The translations under genes were made by a program, and so were the position numbers. Positions 8,951-17,991 of a stretch of 64,000 nt of DNA are shown here, in pieces. The notes beneath the pieces are model-generated. The model did no database searches. It had not been told where the DNA came from and saw only the letters and a program-made list of their open reading frames with translations. Source of the stretch: GCA-2401155 sp045047085 (GTDB taxonomy: Bacteria; Pseudomonadota; Alphaproteobacteria; Rhizobiales; Rhizobiaceae); NCBI GenBank assembly GCA_045047085.1, contig JASFYT010000072.1, positions 1 to 64,000 of the forward strand, given 5' to 3'. Position 1 is the first letter of the stretch. Each line of letters opens with the position of its first letter.

Positions 8951-10069
8951 TTATACGCGCATTGGCATCAGCACGAATATCGCACCATTATCTGTAGAAT
9001 CATGGATCAGCGTAGGAGAACCAGAATCTGCCAACATGAAGGTAGCTTCCTCACCGCTCAACTGGTTGGTGATATCCAACAGATATTTGGAGTTAAACCC
9101 GATTTCCATGGCTTCAGATTCATAACCAACCGCCACTTGCTCTTCAGCTGTGCCAGATTCTGGATTGCTGACGGACAAAGTCAATTGCCCCTCTTCCAGT
9201 TGAAGCTTCACAGCCCTGCCCCGATCCGAGGAAATAGTAGACACCCTATCGACTGCGCGTGAGAAAGACTGACGGTCCATCACAAGCTTGCGGTCATTAC
9301 CTTCAGGAATAACCCGGTTATAATCCGGGAAAGTACCGTCAATAAGCTTGGAAGTCAGAATGACCTCGCCGACGCTGAGGCGAATTTTGGAATCGGACAG
9401 TTCAACCGCCACATTGGCATCCGGATTTTCCACCAGTTTTAAAATTTCTCCGACTGCCTTGCGCGGAATTATGATGCCCGGCATGCCCTCGGAACCATTT
9501 GGTGCGGTGAGTTGTGCACGAGCCAACCGGTGACCGTCGGTGGCTACGGCACGGATCACCAGATCACCTTCGTCTTCAACCGTATGCACGTAGATACCGT
9601 TGAGATAATAGCGGGTTTCTTCGGTGGAGATCGCAAACTGTGTATGCTCAATCAGGCTTCTTATATCATTGGCGGGCATTGAAAAGGAATGAGTGAACTC
9701 ACCTGCGGTAATATCAGGAAAATCGCTGGCCGGTAACATTTGCAAAGTAAATTGCGAGCGGCCGGAGCTAAGGTTCAGAATTGTCTCATCCCCATCAATC
9801 GACAACATCACTTCGGAACCATCCTGCAATTTGCGGACGATCTCATAAAGCATGTGAGCGGGGACCGTTGTGGAGCCAGACTGCTCAACGGCTGCCGGAA
9901 TTTTTTCAAATATTTCCAGATCGAGATCAGTTGCCTTCAAATGCAGCTCATCATTTTCGGCGACCAACAGGATGTTGGACAGGATCGGAATGGTATTGCG
10001 CCGCTCCACAACCCGGTGCACATGGCTAAGCGAACTCAGCAGAACAGATCTTTCAAGGGTAACACGCAT
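8951..10069 (-). CDS. dnaN: DnaN, DNA polymerase III sliding clamp
   Basis: The beta clamp, 372 residues. It encircles DNA as a dimer and tethers polymerase III and repair enzymes. The ATG at 10069 (MRVTLERSVLLSSLSHV) was chosen rather than the upstream in-frame codon at 10099 because it gives the standard length and has AGGA 8 bases before it. Three repeated clamp domains are visible. The C-terminal VLMPMRV tail, which lies next to the client-binding pocket, is intact. It is separated from dnaA by about 300 bases containing a hairpin, so it may also have its own promoter, and it is followed closely by recF. Confidence 0.97.
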   Translation of the reverse strand: MRVTLERSVLLSSLSHVHRVVERRNTIPILSNILLVAENDELHLKATDLDLEIFEKIPAAVEQSGSTTVPAHMLYEIVRKLQDGSEVMLSIDGDETILNLSSGRSQFTLQMLPASDFPDITAGEFTHSFSMPANDIRSLIEHTQFAISTEETRYYLNGIYVHTVEDEGDLVIRAVATDGHRLARAQLTAPNGSEGMPGIIIPRKAVGEILKLVENPDANVAVELSDSKIRLSVGEVILTSKLIDGTFPDYNRVIPEGNDRKLVMDRQSFSRAVDRVSTISSDRGRAVKLQLEEGQLTLSVSNPESGTAEEQVAVGYESEAMEIGFNSKYLLDITNQLSGEEATFMLADSGSPTLIHDSTDNGAIFVLMPMRV

Positions 10070-10373
10070 ATTTTTATCCTGCCTTCTGGACATTTTCAAA
10101 ACTTACTGGTCCACATTCTAATTTTTGGTAAAACCTTTGCCCAAACCTCGGGTAAGTTACCATTGCCATTAAAAATCATCGTGACAAACAATGGGACAAT
10201 TAGACCAGTCATCTAAATTGGAAAAAATGGTGTGTTTTTGCAAGTCCTGATTCCGTTGAAACAATCACTTTCCCCCGAAAAGGCCTGTAAAACGGGAGAT
10301 TAGAGCAATTCCACGACGTTGAGGTCAGAAGGATGGTTTGGCCCGGCAAAAATCCGGGCCAAATGGTTGCCTT
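10070..10373 (-). other. Intergenic region between dnaA and dnaN
   Basis: This 304-base spacer holds the dnaA-proximal hairpin at 10337-10363 and presumably a dnaN promoter. I saw no further gene and no DnaA-box cluster in it. Confidence 0.5.
10337..10363 (-). terminator. Hairpin directly after dnaA
   Basis: TTTGGCCCGG and CCGGGCCAAA form a perfect 10-bp stem with a 7-base loop, starting 11 bases past the dnaA stop. There is no strong T run, so it may attenuate transcription into dnaN or protect an RNA end instead of terminating fully. Confidence 0.6.
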
Positions 10374-11927
10374 TTAATCCATGATCAGACGTTTGAGTAG
10401 CTCGACTTCATGGGCCAGATTTTGATCCTGAGAAGCCAGTTCTTCGATCTTTCTTACCGCGTGCAGCACGGTAGTATGATCGCGTCCACCGAAGCGGCGG
10501 CCGATCTCAGGCAAAGAGCGCGGTGTCATGACCTTTGCCAGGTACATGGCGATCTGCCTTGGGCGCACAATCATGCGGGTTCGACGGTTTGACAGGAGGT
10601 CATTTTTCGAAACGTTAAACTGCCGCGCAACAATGCGCTGAATGTCTTCAATACGCACACGTCTGGAATCTGCCGAGCGAATGAGGTGGCTGAGAATTTT
10701 ATCCAGCTCCTCCATGCTCATTGGACCTTCAGAAAAACGATGACGTACCAATAACTGGTTGAAAGCACCTTCCACATCGCGACCGCTGGTAGTTACCTTG
10801 CGAGCAACATAATGGAGAATATCTTCCGGAATATCGAGGCTTGGCTGTTCCTTTTGCGCGGCTGTATAGCGGGCGTTCAAAAGCTCCTTACGCAACTCAT
10901 AGTCCGGCGCGTCGATCTCTAGCGTTACGCCACCTTTCAGACGTGAGCGCACACGATCATCGAGGCTTTCAAGCTCCGATGGCGCACGGTCTGCCGCGAC
11001 CACAACTTGTTTGGCGCTGTCGATTAGATCATTCAACAGATGGCAGAACTCGGCCTGAATAGATTTACCCTGCAAAAACTGCATATCATCAATCAACAGG
11101 ATATCAATATCACGCAGAGATTCTTTCAAAGTGAGTGCTGTTTTGTCACGAATGGCCGATGCAAAGCGCCACATGAAATATTCTGCGGTGAGATAAAGCA
11201 CCTTGGTTTTTGGATCACGCGACCTGGCCTGCCAAGCAATAGCCTGGAGCAAATGGGTTTTGCCCCGACCAACATTTGCATGAATTATCAATGGGTTAAA
11301 GCTGACATTGTTGTTCATGCTGTCTGCCACTGTGCGTGCTGCAGCGTGAACCATGCGATTGGACTGACCTTCAATGAAGGTTGCAAATGTGTGACTCGGA
11401 TCAAGCGGTGAACCAGAAAACCCCTGAGTTTGATCCCGCATCGCCTTGCTGTGGAATTGGCTATCTCTAGCGAGGAATCCATCACTGGCTTTGGCAAAAA
11501 CATTCTTGTCTTTGGATTTGGCGCTGGCATCCACTTCTGGTTTTTTCTCGACCATGGTCCGGCGAACGGCGGTGCGCACGGAAATATCGACCCGCAAAAG
11601 CCTTGTGTCTTCCTTTTGCCAGACTTCAAGAAGAAGATCACGGTAATGGGAATTAATCCAGCTTTTCAAAAATACTGTTGGCACTGAATGGAGGGCTACG
11701 CCACCATCGGTGGAAATTAGTTTGAGGCGACCGAACCAGCTGTTAAAAACATCAGCACCCAGACGTGCCTCTAACTGGGCCCGCACACGCAGCCATTTGT
11801 CTTGAGATTTTTTCTTTTTAGAATTATTATCGCTGGTCACCTGTTTCGCCTTCAATTGTTTGTTGTTTTCAGCTTCTAATTCAGTTTTCCCAGTGCTGGG
11901 TCCCTGCTCGCTTCCCCGATTTTTCAT
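10374..11927 (-). CDS. dnaA: DnaA, chromosomal replication initiator
   Basis: A 517-residue AAA+ initiator. Domain I (residues 45-115) carries the WFGRL and FLKSWI stretches; a linker of about 60 residues follows. Walker A is ANVGRGKT (217-224), with Ala replacing the first Gly. Walker B is ILLIDDMQF (277-285). Domain IV binds DnaA boxes through the GRDHTTVLHA signature near residue 485. A Lys/Asn-rich leader of about 45 residues precedes domain I. The gene follows the rhodanese gene by 80 bases. The gene-free region beyond that carries a CtrA box, a DnaA-like box and GANTC sites that may control it. Confidence 0.97.
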   Translation of the reverse strand: MKNRGSEQGPSTGKTELEAENNKQLKAKQVTSDNNSKKKKSQDKWLRVRAQLEARLGADVFNSWFGRLKLISTDGGVALHSVPTVFLKSWINSHYRDLLLEVWQKEDTRLLRVDISVRTAVRRTMVEKKPEVDASAKSKDKNVFAKASDGFLARDSQFHSKAMRDQTQGFSGSPLDPSHTFATFIEGQSNRMVHAAARTVADSMNNNVSFNPLIIHANVGRGKTHLLQAIAWQARSRDPKTKVLYLTAEYFMWRFASAIRDKTALTLKESLRDIDILLIDDMQFLQGKSIQAEFCHLLNDLIDSAKQVVVAADRAPSELESLDDRVRSRLKGGVTLEIDAPDYELRKELLNARYTAAQKEQPSLDIPEDILHYVARKVTTSGRDVEGAFNQLLVRHRFSEGPMSMEELDKILSHLIRSADSRRVRIEDIQRIVARQFNVSKNDLLSNRRTRMIVRPRQIAMYLAKVMTPRSLPEIGRRFGGRDHTTVLHAVRKIEELASQDQNLAHEVELLKRLIMD

Positions 11928-12007
11928 AATTTATTCAATTCCCCGTTTGTCGGATAGCGATTGAACGCCAGCCTTTATTGTTTCCAGTTCCCTGCTTTAT
12001 TGTCAGT

Positions 12008-12436
12008 CTAACGTTGCTCCCATGGCAGGCCATCAAATTTCCAGCCGTTAACATTGCCCCGATGTCTACCGCTATCCGGAGCGCCTTCAAATCCGCCTAA
12101 AATATTGTAGGCCTTGGTATACCCCGATGCGATCAACGCGGAGGCAGCCGACTGACTGCGAACGCCTGAACGGCACAGGAAATAAATTGGCGTATCTTTC
12201 GAAACGCCAAGCGCATCCAATTGTGCGATGGTTTTGTTGGAAAATTCCGGATCGATCTCCATTGCTGGAAAGACTTGCCACTCCACCAGCAATGGCTGCT
12301 TGCCCACCTGTTGCAAATCCGGAATGCCGACGAAACCCCACTCAGCGGCGCTTCTAACATCAACAAGCTGAGCTGCCGCATTTTCAGCCAATACTGAATA
12401 CGCCTCCTTGCAGCTCACATCACCAGTATAGTCCAT
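12008..12436 (-). CDS. Rhodanese-domain protein
   Basis: A 142-residue single-domain rhodanese (sulfurtransferase fold). The active-site loop is CRSGVRS with the catalytic Cys near residue 95, preceded by the LVDVRSAAEW entry motif and followed by GYTKAYNILGGFEG. The start at 12436 is supported by GGAG 8 bases upstream; an in-frame GTG at 12454 is less well placed. It sits upstream of dnaA on the same strand with an 80-base gap. Sulfur delivery, for example to tRNA thiolation or cofactors, is typical of the fold, but the acceptor is unknown. Confidence 0.85.
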   Translation of the reverse strand: MDYTGDVSCKEAYSVLAENAAAQLVDVRSAAEWGFVGIPDLQQVGKQPLLVEWQVFPAMEIDPEFSNKTIAQLDALGVSKDTPIYFLCRSGVRSQSAASALIASGYTKAYNILGGFEGAPDSGRHRGNVNGWKFDGLPWEQR

Positions 12437-12850
12437 CCACACGTCTCCGATCACACCAAATAGCCCTCACAAGAGGCGCTTGGCATGCTGTTAAATTTAT
12501 GTGCCCCAATGCTCCGGTTTTTTCCTATGGAAGGAAATTTAAACCCGGCACTGAGACGTACCGTTATGTAAAAACAATAATCTTACCAACAACATATCCA
12601 CGCGACAAAGCTATACTGGCTTTATTTTTGATCTGTTGGAATGTGAATTCGCACATCGTGAAATTCACTTCCAAAAGACCCGACTGTCACATGTCGCTGG
12701 GTAGCCCCCGATGTCTCTCGTGTCAGTAAATTTGCATGCCTATTGGTGGGGCGCAATAGGCCGAAACGAGATTCAAAATCAGGTCCGCAGGAACGAATTT
12801 TTTTTGATTTTTTTTTGCTCGTAGAATCCATTAAGAATCAACGTGTTTGG

Positions 12851-12865
12851 TTAAAATTTTGTTAA
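12851..12865. promoter_or_regulatory. CtrA-type binding box TTAA-N7-TTAA
   Basis: TTAA, seven bases, TTAA exactly matches the consensus read by the cell-cycle response regulator CtrA in alphaproteobacteria. Another TTAA follows at 12870-12873. The box lies among clustered GANTC methylation sites upstream of rhodanese-dnaA. Confidence 0.55.
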
Positions 12866-12998
12866 ATCTTTAACCCGCAAGTTTATTTTTGCCGGAGAGG
12901 TACTTGACTCACGTTCCACCCACCAAGGTCCCCTGTCTTGAATTGGACATATTCATAACCAATTGAATTTAAACAATAAATTACGATAGGAATATATT

Positions 12999-13007
12999 TC
13001 ATCCACA
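12999..13007 (+). promoter_or_regulatory. DnaA-like box
   Basis: TCATCCACA differs at one position from the DnaA box TTATCCACA. It is a single copy beside an AT-rich stretch; a lone box supports dnaA autoregulation as well as an origin. Confidence 0.4.
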
Positions 13008-13350
13008 GGTTATTAAATCTGCAGATTCAGACATTTTTTGAACATAATTGGATAGCCGGCTCATTAATAAAGGTTAACGCGACGATCAAAATGAAGAATG
13101 CCACCCTAGACTTTTCACTCAGTGAAAACGGTATTTTGGAGTCAACTCTTTATTGAGCCGGATAAGCATTTTTTGGTAGTAAAATTGAGTATCCGCAATG
13201 TCCAAAAAGTTAGCAAGCCTCCACTGCCAGGCGGAAAATTGCTATGAAAATATTTGGCGGTGCGTTGGGGAGGTTTTTAGGGAGGGGTTTGATGACTGTA
13301 ATTATCAGTCATCACCACGATGGATGAAATGCCCTCATCAAAGCGGAAAT

Positions 13351-13380
13351 AAAAAGGCCAGACACAATGTCCAGCCTTTT
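13351..13380 (-). terminator. rpsT terminator
   Basis: AAAAGGCTGGACA and TGTCTGGCCTTTTT on the minus strand form a stem with two G-T pairs around a 3-base loop, followed by TTTTTATTT. It lies about 70 bases past the rpsT stop. A second hairpin with arms AGAAGATTTC and GAAATCTTCT (13394-13430) stands between it and rpsT. Confidence 0.8.
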
Positions 13381-13451
13381 ATAATCAGATGTCAGAAGAT
13401 TTCGCGGGTTATTCCCGGCGGAAATCTTCTTTAAGCCAGAAGCTTTTAGTA

Positions 13452-13718
13452 TTATGCGCCGACTTTTTTGATGCGGGCAGACATACGGGAAATGGTTCTG
13501 GCAGCCGTGTTCTTTTTCATGATGCCTTTAGTAACCGCACGCATGATCTCAGGCTGTGCTGCTTTCAATGCTTCATTAGCGGCAGCTTTGTCGCCGCTTT
13601 CAACGGCTTCTTCAACCTTGCGCATGAAAGTGCGCATGCGAGAGCGGCGGGCTTTGTTTACTTCGGTACGTGCCGCGATTTTGCGAACTGCTTTTTTTGC
13701 CGATGAGGTATTGGCCAT
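13452..13718 (-). CDS. rpsT: Ribosomal protein S20
   Basis: An 88-residue basic, all-helical 30S protein that binds 16S rRNA. The sequence MANTSSAKKAVRKIAARTEV and the C-terminal TISRMSARIKKVGA are typical. The ATG at 13718 was chosen over an in-frame codon at 13739 because it gives the standard S20 start and has GGAAAG 7 bases upstream. It is a single-gene unit with its own terminator. Its position upstream of dnaA is the usual one in rhizobia. Confidence 0.96.
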   Translation of the reverse strand: MANTSSAKKAVRKIAARTEVNKARRSRMRTFMRKVEEAVESGDKAAANEALKAAQPEIMRAVTKGIMKKNTAARTISRMSARIKKVGA

Positions 13719-13993
13719 AGGAATACTTTCCATTCTCAAAATTCAATGCAGATGCCGCTACAATTTCCCACTTTAAAGCATAAATCACAATGGCCAAATC
13801 GAGCCAATTTGTGCTTATATCTCTGTCAGAAGAACCAAGGTGTTCCAATTTTTTTTGGAACATGGCACCCAAGTCTCGCGGCTTATACAGCGGGTAGCCC
13901 CGTACGTCAATATAAAACCATGGATTCAACCGCTCTAATTTGCAGTATTTTGCCTGATCAAGGACACTTTGCAAATTAGGCATTAGTTAAACA

Positions 13994-14884
13994 CTATCTT
14001 TGGCATTTGGCACAATAGAATGTGGAGCGGCCGGATTGCGTCATCCGTTTGATCTTACTGCTGCAACCATCGCGTTTGCAAGGCTCACCCTCCCGATCAT
14101 AAACGTCAAATGAGTGTTGGAAATATCCAAGACTGCCATCAGTCTGGCGGTGGTCACGCAAAGATGAACCGCCAGCTTCAATGGCCTCAGAGATAATATC
14201 GCGAATATGGCCCGCAAGTTCTCTTGTCTTTGCCGTTGCCTTGCCGGTTTTGCTGGTGATTGAGCCTGCTTTGCGAATGGGCAAAAGCTTGCTGCGCCAC
14301 AGGGCTTCGCAGACATATATATTGCCGAGGCCCGCAATCAGGCTTTGATCGAGTAATGCCGATTTCAAAGGTGTAGCCTTGCCATGGAATAATTCAGCAA
14401 CAGCCTCACCACTTAGCTGATTGCCCGTAGGTTCAATGCCGAGCTTTGCAAAGAATGGGTGATGATGCAGCTCTGAAGTTTCGATCAAATCCATATAGCC
14501 AAAGCGGCGCGGGTCATTATAGGTAACTGTCGCATCGCCATGGGGCGTATCCAGATGAAACACCACATGATCGTGGGCCGCTTTCTTGTTGCGGTCATGG
14601 TGGAATTGTCCTGGCATGGTGAAACTCTCACCGACCTCTATGTGAAATGAACCGGACATGCCTAAATGCATGATCAATGTGGCACCGCTATCCAATTCAA
14701 CCAGCACATATTTAGCCCGTCGCGACAGGTTATTTATCCGAGCGCCTTCAAGGCGCGCGACAAAATCATCGGGAAATGGAAAACGCAGATTTGGCCGTCT
14801 TTGCTCGATGCGGGCAATCTTTGCACCCTCCATAATCGGGGCAAGGCCACGCTTGACGGTTTCAACTTCAGGTAACTCTGGCAT
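13994..14884 (-). CDS. mutM: Formamidopyrimidine-DNA glycosylase
   Basis: A 296-residue Fpg/MutM bifunctional glycosylase and AP lyase that removes 8-oxoguanine and ring-opened purines. It starts MPELPEVETVKRGL, so Pro2 (the Schiff-base nucleophile) and Glu3 are present once Met is removed. The H2TH region carries GLGNIYVCEALW. The C-terminal zinc finger has its four cysteines (CKRDGC and FYCAKC). An in-frame codon at 14992 would add 36 unrelated residues, so 14884 was chosen. It is divergent from ubiE, with 127 bases between the two starts. Confidence 0.96.
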   Translation of the reverse strand: MPELPEVETVKRGLAPIMEGAKIARIEQRRPNLRFPFPDDFVARLEGARINNLSRRAKYVLVELDSGATLIMHLGMSGSFHIEVGESFTMPGQFHHDRNKKAAHDHVVFHLDTPHGDATVTYNDPRRFGYMDLIETSELHHHPFFAKLGIEPTGNQLSGEAVAELFHGKATPLKSALLDQSLIAGLGNIYVCEALWRSKLLPIRKAGSITSKTGKATAKTRELAGHIRDIISEAIEAGGSSLRDHRQTDGSLGYFQHSFDVYDREGEPCKRDGCSSKIKRMTQSGRSTFYCAKCQR

Positions 14885-15011
14885 TGTTATCCATTTCTTC
14901 AATTTCCTTCTCGGCTTTGGTGTACTGTAACTGCTGCGCGATGCTACCATATTGCAATAATGGTTGGCATATGCTGTTTGCCAATCAGGCACTTTTTATA
15001 CGGAAACATCT

Positions 15012-15794
15012 ATGTCAAACAATCGCGCCACAAAAGCCGAAGATATGGCCACTTCCTACGGGTTTGAATCTGTTCAGGACGGCGACAAGCAACCTCTGGT
15101 CAATGACGTCTTTCATAAGGTCGCAAAACGCTATGACATAATGAATGATGTCATGTCCGCCGGTATGCACCGTTTGTGGAAGGATGCGATGGTGGCGTCC
15201 CTTGCTCCGCCGCGCAAGAATCGCCCGGACTGGCGCTCAATTGATGTGGCTGGTGGTACAGGTGATGTCGCTTTCAGAATTGTTGAAGCGGGCAATAAGC
15301 TTATTCATACTACCGTCCTCGATATCAATTCTTCCATGCTGGATGTGGGCCGGGAACGGGCTGAAAAACGCAAGCTTTCGGAACAGGTGGATTTCATTGA
15401 GGGCAATGCGGAAAAGCTGCCTTTTGAAGATAATTCATTCGATGCCTACACCATCGCCTTTGGCATTCGTAATGTGCCTAAAATTCAAACGGCACTTGAA
15501 GAAGCCTTTCGGGTTTTAAAATTTGGCGGGCGCTTTTTGTGCCTTGAATTTTCGGAAGTCGATATGCCGATCCTTGATAAAGTCTATGATCAATGGTCGA
15601 TGCACGGTATCCCGCGTGTGGGGCAGATGATCACGGGCGATGGCGAACCCTATCAATATTTGGTGGAATCCGTACGCAAATTCCCCAATCAGGAATTGTT
15701 CGCTTCGATGATCCGTGAGGCCGGATTTGCCCGGGTTGACTATCGCAATTATACGGGCGGCGTCGCGGCCCTTCACTCAGGTTGGAAATTGTAA
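15012..15794 (+). CDS. ubiE: UbiE C-methyltransferase for ubiquinone and menaquinone
   Basis: A 260-residue SAM-dependent methyltransferase that C-methylates the benzoquinol ring in ubiquinone synthesis. Motif I is DVAGGTGDVAF (about residues 78-88), followed by FIEGNAEKLPF, the YTIAFGIRNVP motif and RVLKFGGRFLCLEFS. The ATG at 15012 has GGAAA 7 bases before it and was preferred to the in-frame ATG at 14964. ubiB begins 4 bases after its stop, so the pair is one transcription unit. Confidence 0.96.
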   Translation: MSNNRATKAEDMATSYGFESVQDGDKQPLVNDVFHKVAKRYDIMNDVMSAGMHRLWKDAMVASLAPPRKNRPDWRSIDVAGGTGDVAFRIVEAGNKLIHTTVLDINSSMLDVGRERAEKRKLSEQVDFIEGNAEKLPFEDNSFDAYTIAFGIRNVPKIQTALEEAFRVLKFGGRFLCLEFSEVDMPILDKVYDQWSMHGIPRVGQMITGDGEPYQYLVESVRKFPNQELFASMIREAGFARVDYRNYTGGVAALHSGWKL

Positions 15795-15798
15795 ATTA

Positions 15799-17367
15799 AT
15801 GGGCACAGTTTCATCCTTTTTTGCGCTGGCAAGAGCCGGTTATGTATTGGCCCGCGAGGGAGTGGTTTCCGCACTTCCTTCAGAGGGCATGCCGCCGCCG
15901 CTGAAATTTGCGCAGTCAATCTCTAACTTGATCGCGCGGCGGCACTCGAAAGATCGTAAGCGTTCGGAACGACTGTCGATTGCGCTCAACCGTCTCGGGC
16001 CCAGCTGGGTCAAGCTTGGGCAGTTTCTTGCTACACGCAAAGATGTGGTTGGTTCCGATATCGCGCGTGACCTAGAATTGTTGCAAGATAAGATGGAGCC
16101 GTTTGATACACCAACTGCTAAAGCTCTGATTGAAGCTTCACTTGGCCGTAAAATCGATGAAATTTACAGCGAATTCAGCGATTCGATTGCGGCGGCTTCC
16201 GTTGCGCAGGTTCATAAAGCTGTTCGTAAAAGCGACGGACAACAGGTGGCAGTGAAGGTTATTCGCCCCGGCGTTCGGCATCGCTTTGATAAAGACCTTC
16301 GGACCTTCTACGCACTGTCCAGTTTGCTGGAACGTCATTTCCCTTCGATCCGCCGCCTGCGCCCAACTGCAATTACCGATATGCTAGCGCAATCTGCAAA
16401 AATTGAGATGGATTTGCGGTTAGAAGCTGCCGCATTTTCCGAGATGGGCGAGAACATTGCCAATGATCCGGGATTTCGTGTGCCCAGCGTGGACTGGGTC
16501 TTAACCGGTCGCGATTGCCTGACCATGGATTGGGTCGATGGCTTCAAGCTGTCCGATGTGGAGGCCATTAAAGAAGCGGGCATTGATCTGGAAGCCCTGG
16601 CCGCGACCCTTGTTCAATCCTTCCTGCGCCATACATTGCGCGACGGATTTTTCCATGCGGATATGCATCCGGGCAATTTGTTTGTTGCAAAGGATGGCAC
16701 GATTGTCGCCGTTGACATGGGCATTGCCGGACGGTTGGGCAAAAAGGAACGGCGCTTCCTTGCCGAGATATTATATGGCTTCATCACCAGCAATTATTTG
16801 CGGGTAGCTGAAGTGCATTTTGAAGCCGGTTATGTTCCCAAACATCATGATGTACACAGTTTTGCGCAGGCCATTCGAGCCATCGGCGAACCCATTCACG
16901 GCCAGCCAGCTGAAACCATATCCATGGCGACCCTGCTGACGCTGTTGTTTGAAATCACAGAATTGTTTGACATGGAAACGCGACCTGAATTGTTGCTTCT
17001 GCAAAAAACCATGGTGGTTGTGGAAGGAGTGGCAAGAACCCTCGATCCAGCTTTCAATATGTGGAAGACGGCTGAACCTGTGGTGGGCGACTGGATTGCC
17101 AAGAACCTCGGTCCCGTTGGGGTTTTATCCGATGCCCGTGACGGGCTGCACGCCATACATGGATTGAGCAAGCAATTGCCGGACCTAGCACGGCGCGCTG
17201 AGGTTTTATCAGAAGAAATGAACAATACTGCCGAGCATGGTTTCCGACTCGATGAAGAAACCATCGAAGCCATAGGCCGAGCAGAAGCCCACCATTCCCG
17301 CTTGGGCCATCTGGCGCTATGGGTTATCGCCGGACTTGGAGCCTACTGGATTTTCTTTTTAAACTGA
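15799..17367 (+). CDS. ubiB: UbiB, ABC1-family atypical kinase for ubiquinone synthesis
   Basis: A 522-residue protein-kinase-like ATPase that supports ubiquinone biosynthesis, probably by handling lipid intermediates at the membrane. It has the KxGQ motif (WVKLGQFLATRKDVV), the Ala-rich loop AAASVAQVHKA, the catalytic FHADMHPGNLF and the metal-binding VDMGIAGRLG. A hydrophobic C-terminal segment (LALWVIAGLGAYWIFFL) probably anchors it. The start at 15799 follows ubiE by 4 bases; an in-frame codon at 15715 would overlap ubiE heavily and was rejected. The gene converges on the phosphoesterase gene with 11 bases between the stops. Confidence 0.95.
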   Translation: MGTVSSFFALARAGYVLAREGVVSALPSEGMPPPLKFAQSISNLIARRHSKDRKRSERLSIALNRLGPSWVKLGQFLATRKDVVGSDIARDLELLQDKMEPFDTPTAKALIEASLGRKIDEIYSEFSDSIAAASVAQVHKAVRKSDGQQVAVKVIRPGVRHRFDKDLRTFYALSSLLERHFPSIRRLRPTAITDMLAQSAKIEMDLRLEAAAFSEMGENIANDPGFRVPSVDWVLTGRDCLTMDWVDGFKLSDVEAIKEAGIDLEALAATLVQSFLRHTLRDGFFHADMHPGNLFVAKDGTIVAVDMGIAGRLGKKERRFLAEILYGFITSNYLRVAEVHFEAGYVPKHHDVHSFAQAIRAIGEPIHGQPAETISMATLLTLLFEITELFDMETRPELLLLQKTMVVVEGVARTLDPAFNMWKTAEPVVGDWIAKNLGPVGVLSDARDGLHAIHGLSKQLPDLARRAEVLSEEMNNTAEHGFRLDEETIEAIGRAEAHHSRLGHLALWVIAGLGAYWIFFLN

Positions 17368-17378
17368 TTAGCTACGGC

Positions 17379-17978
17379 CTAGACTTCAAACCAGTTTACG
17401 GTTGGTCCCAAATTATGGATTGATGTTTTTCCAATCATTCCTGAGGCACCCCATGAAAAATGAATGTGGCCGCAGAGGTTAAGGATCGGTTGCTTTTCCT
17501 CGATTACTGTTAGGATTGACGTGCTGCCTTCATGACCACCATCGCGCTGTAAATCCGCGTGGCCGAAGGGCGGTGTGTGCGTCACCAGTATTGAATTTTT
17601 TGGGCAGGTAGAAAGCATCATTGAAGCTTCATCTTCACTCAGTGCCTCATTCCATTCCGCCGTGTTTCGGAGAGGTATTTCGCCTCCCAGCCCGTAAAAC
17701 GAAACACCAGCAAATGTAACTTCCTGACCGTGAAGATGGTGGCCGTTTTGCCAGCTCGAGCAGAGCTGGAGAAGCTCCTCAGAATTGTCATGGTTTCCAG
17801 ATACGATGACTGTCGGCAAGTTAGCAGTTTTTAGAATTTCAATTGTTTCCGCAGTACCTTGCCCTCGGGTTGCAAAGTCTCCTGCCCCAACAAGAATATC
17901 GGCGTCTTTTGATAATTCGACAATTTTTTTGGTTGCCTCAACATCTCTGTGGAGATCGCTAAACGCCAAAATTTTCAT
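17379..17978 (-). CDS. Calcineurin-like metallophosphoesterase
   Basis: A 199-residue metallophosphoesterase with the metal-binding set in order: DLH (residues 8-10), GAGDF (31-35), GNHD (61-64), THTPP (133-137) and GHIH (170-173). The start at 17978 has GGAGG 7 bases upstream. It is the last gene of an apparent three-gene operon (quinone oxidoreductase, DMT transporter, this gene), with 13 bases between the transporter stop and its start. The substrate cannot be read from sequence; relatives act on phosphodiesters or phosphoproteins. Confidence 0.85.
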   Translation of the reverse strand: MKILAFSDLHRDVEATKKIVELSKDADILVGAGDFATRGQGTAETIEILKTANLPTVIVSGNHDNSEELLQLCSSWQNGHHLHGQEVTFAGVSFYGLGGEIPLRNTAEWNEALSEDEASMMLSTCPKNSILVTHTPPFGHADLQRDGGHEGSTSILTVIEEKQPILNLCGHIHFSWGASGMIGKTSIHNLGPTVNWFEV

Positions 17979-17991
17979 GAAAGACCTCCGG

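Larger units (their letters stand above)
12437..13350. other. Gene-free region upstream of the dnaA cluster; candidate origin or dnaA control region
   Basis: About 900 bases hold no convincing gene. Six GANTC (CcrM) sites fall between 12770 and 13143 (at 12770, 12824, 12835, 12906, 13024 and 13139), where about 1.5 would be expected by chance. A TTAA-N7-TTAA CtrA box lies at 12851 and a near match (TTAA-N6-TTAA) at 13064. One DnaA-like box is at 12999. AT-rich runs occur at 12796-12818 and 12960-13000, and a 9-bp inverted repeat (TGATGACTG) at 13290-13314. Genes diverge around this area (dnaA side minus, ubiE side plus). The motifs are seen directly; origin function is inference. Confidence 0.5.

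Noticed and set aside
8544..9125. 193-codon frame opposite recF and dnaN
   Set aside because: It spans two opposed genes and has no coding signal of its own.
13612..13983. Frame of 123 codons between mutM and rpsT
   Set aside because: It overlaps the rpsT coding region in another frame and has no recognisable protein; the first part is the rpsT promoter region.
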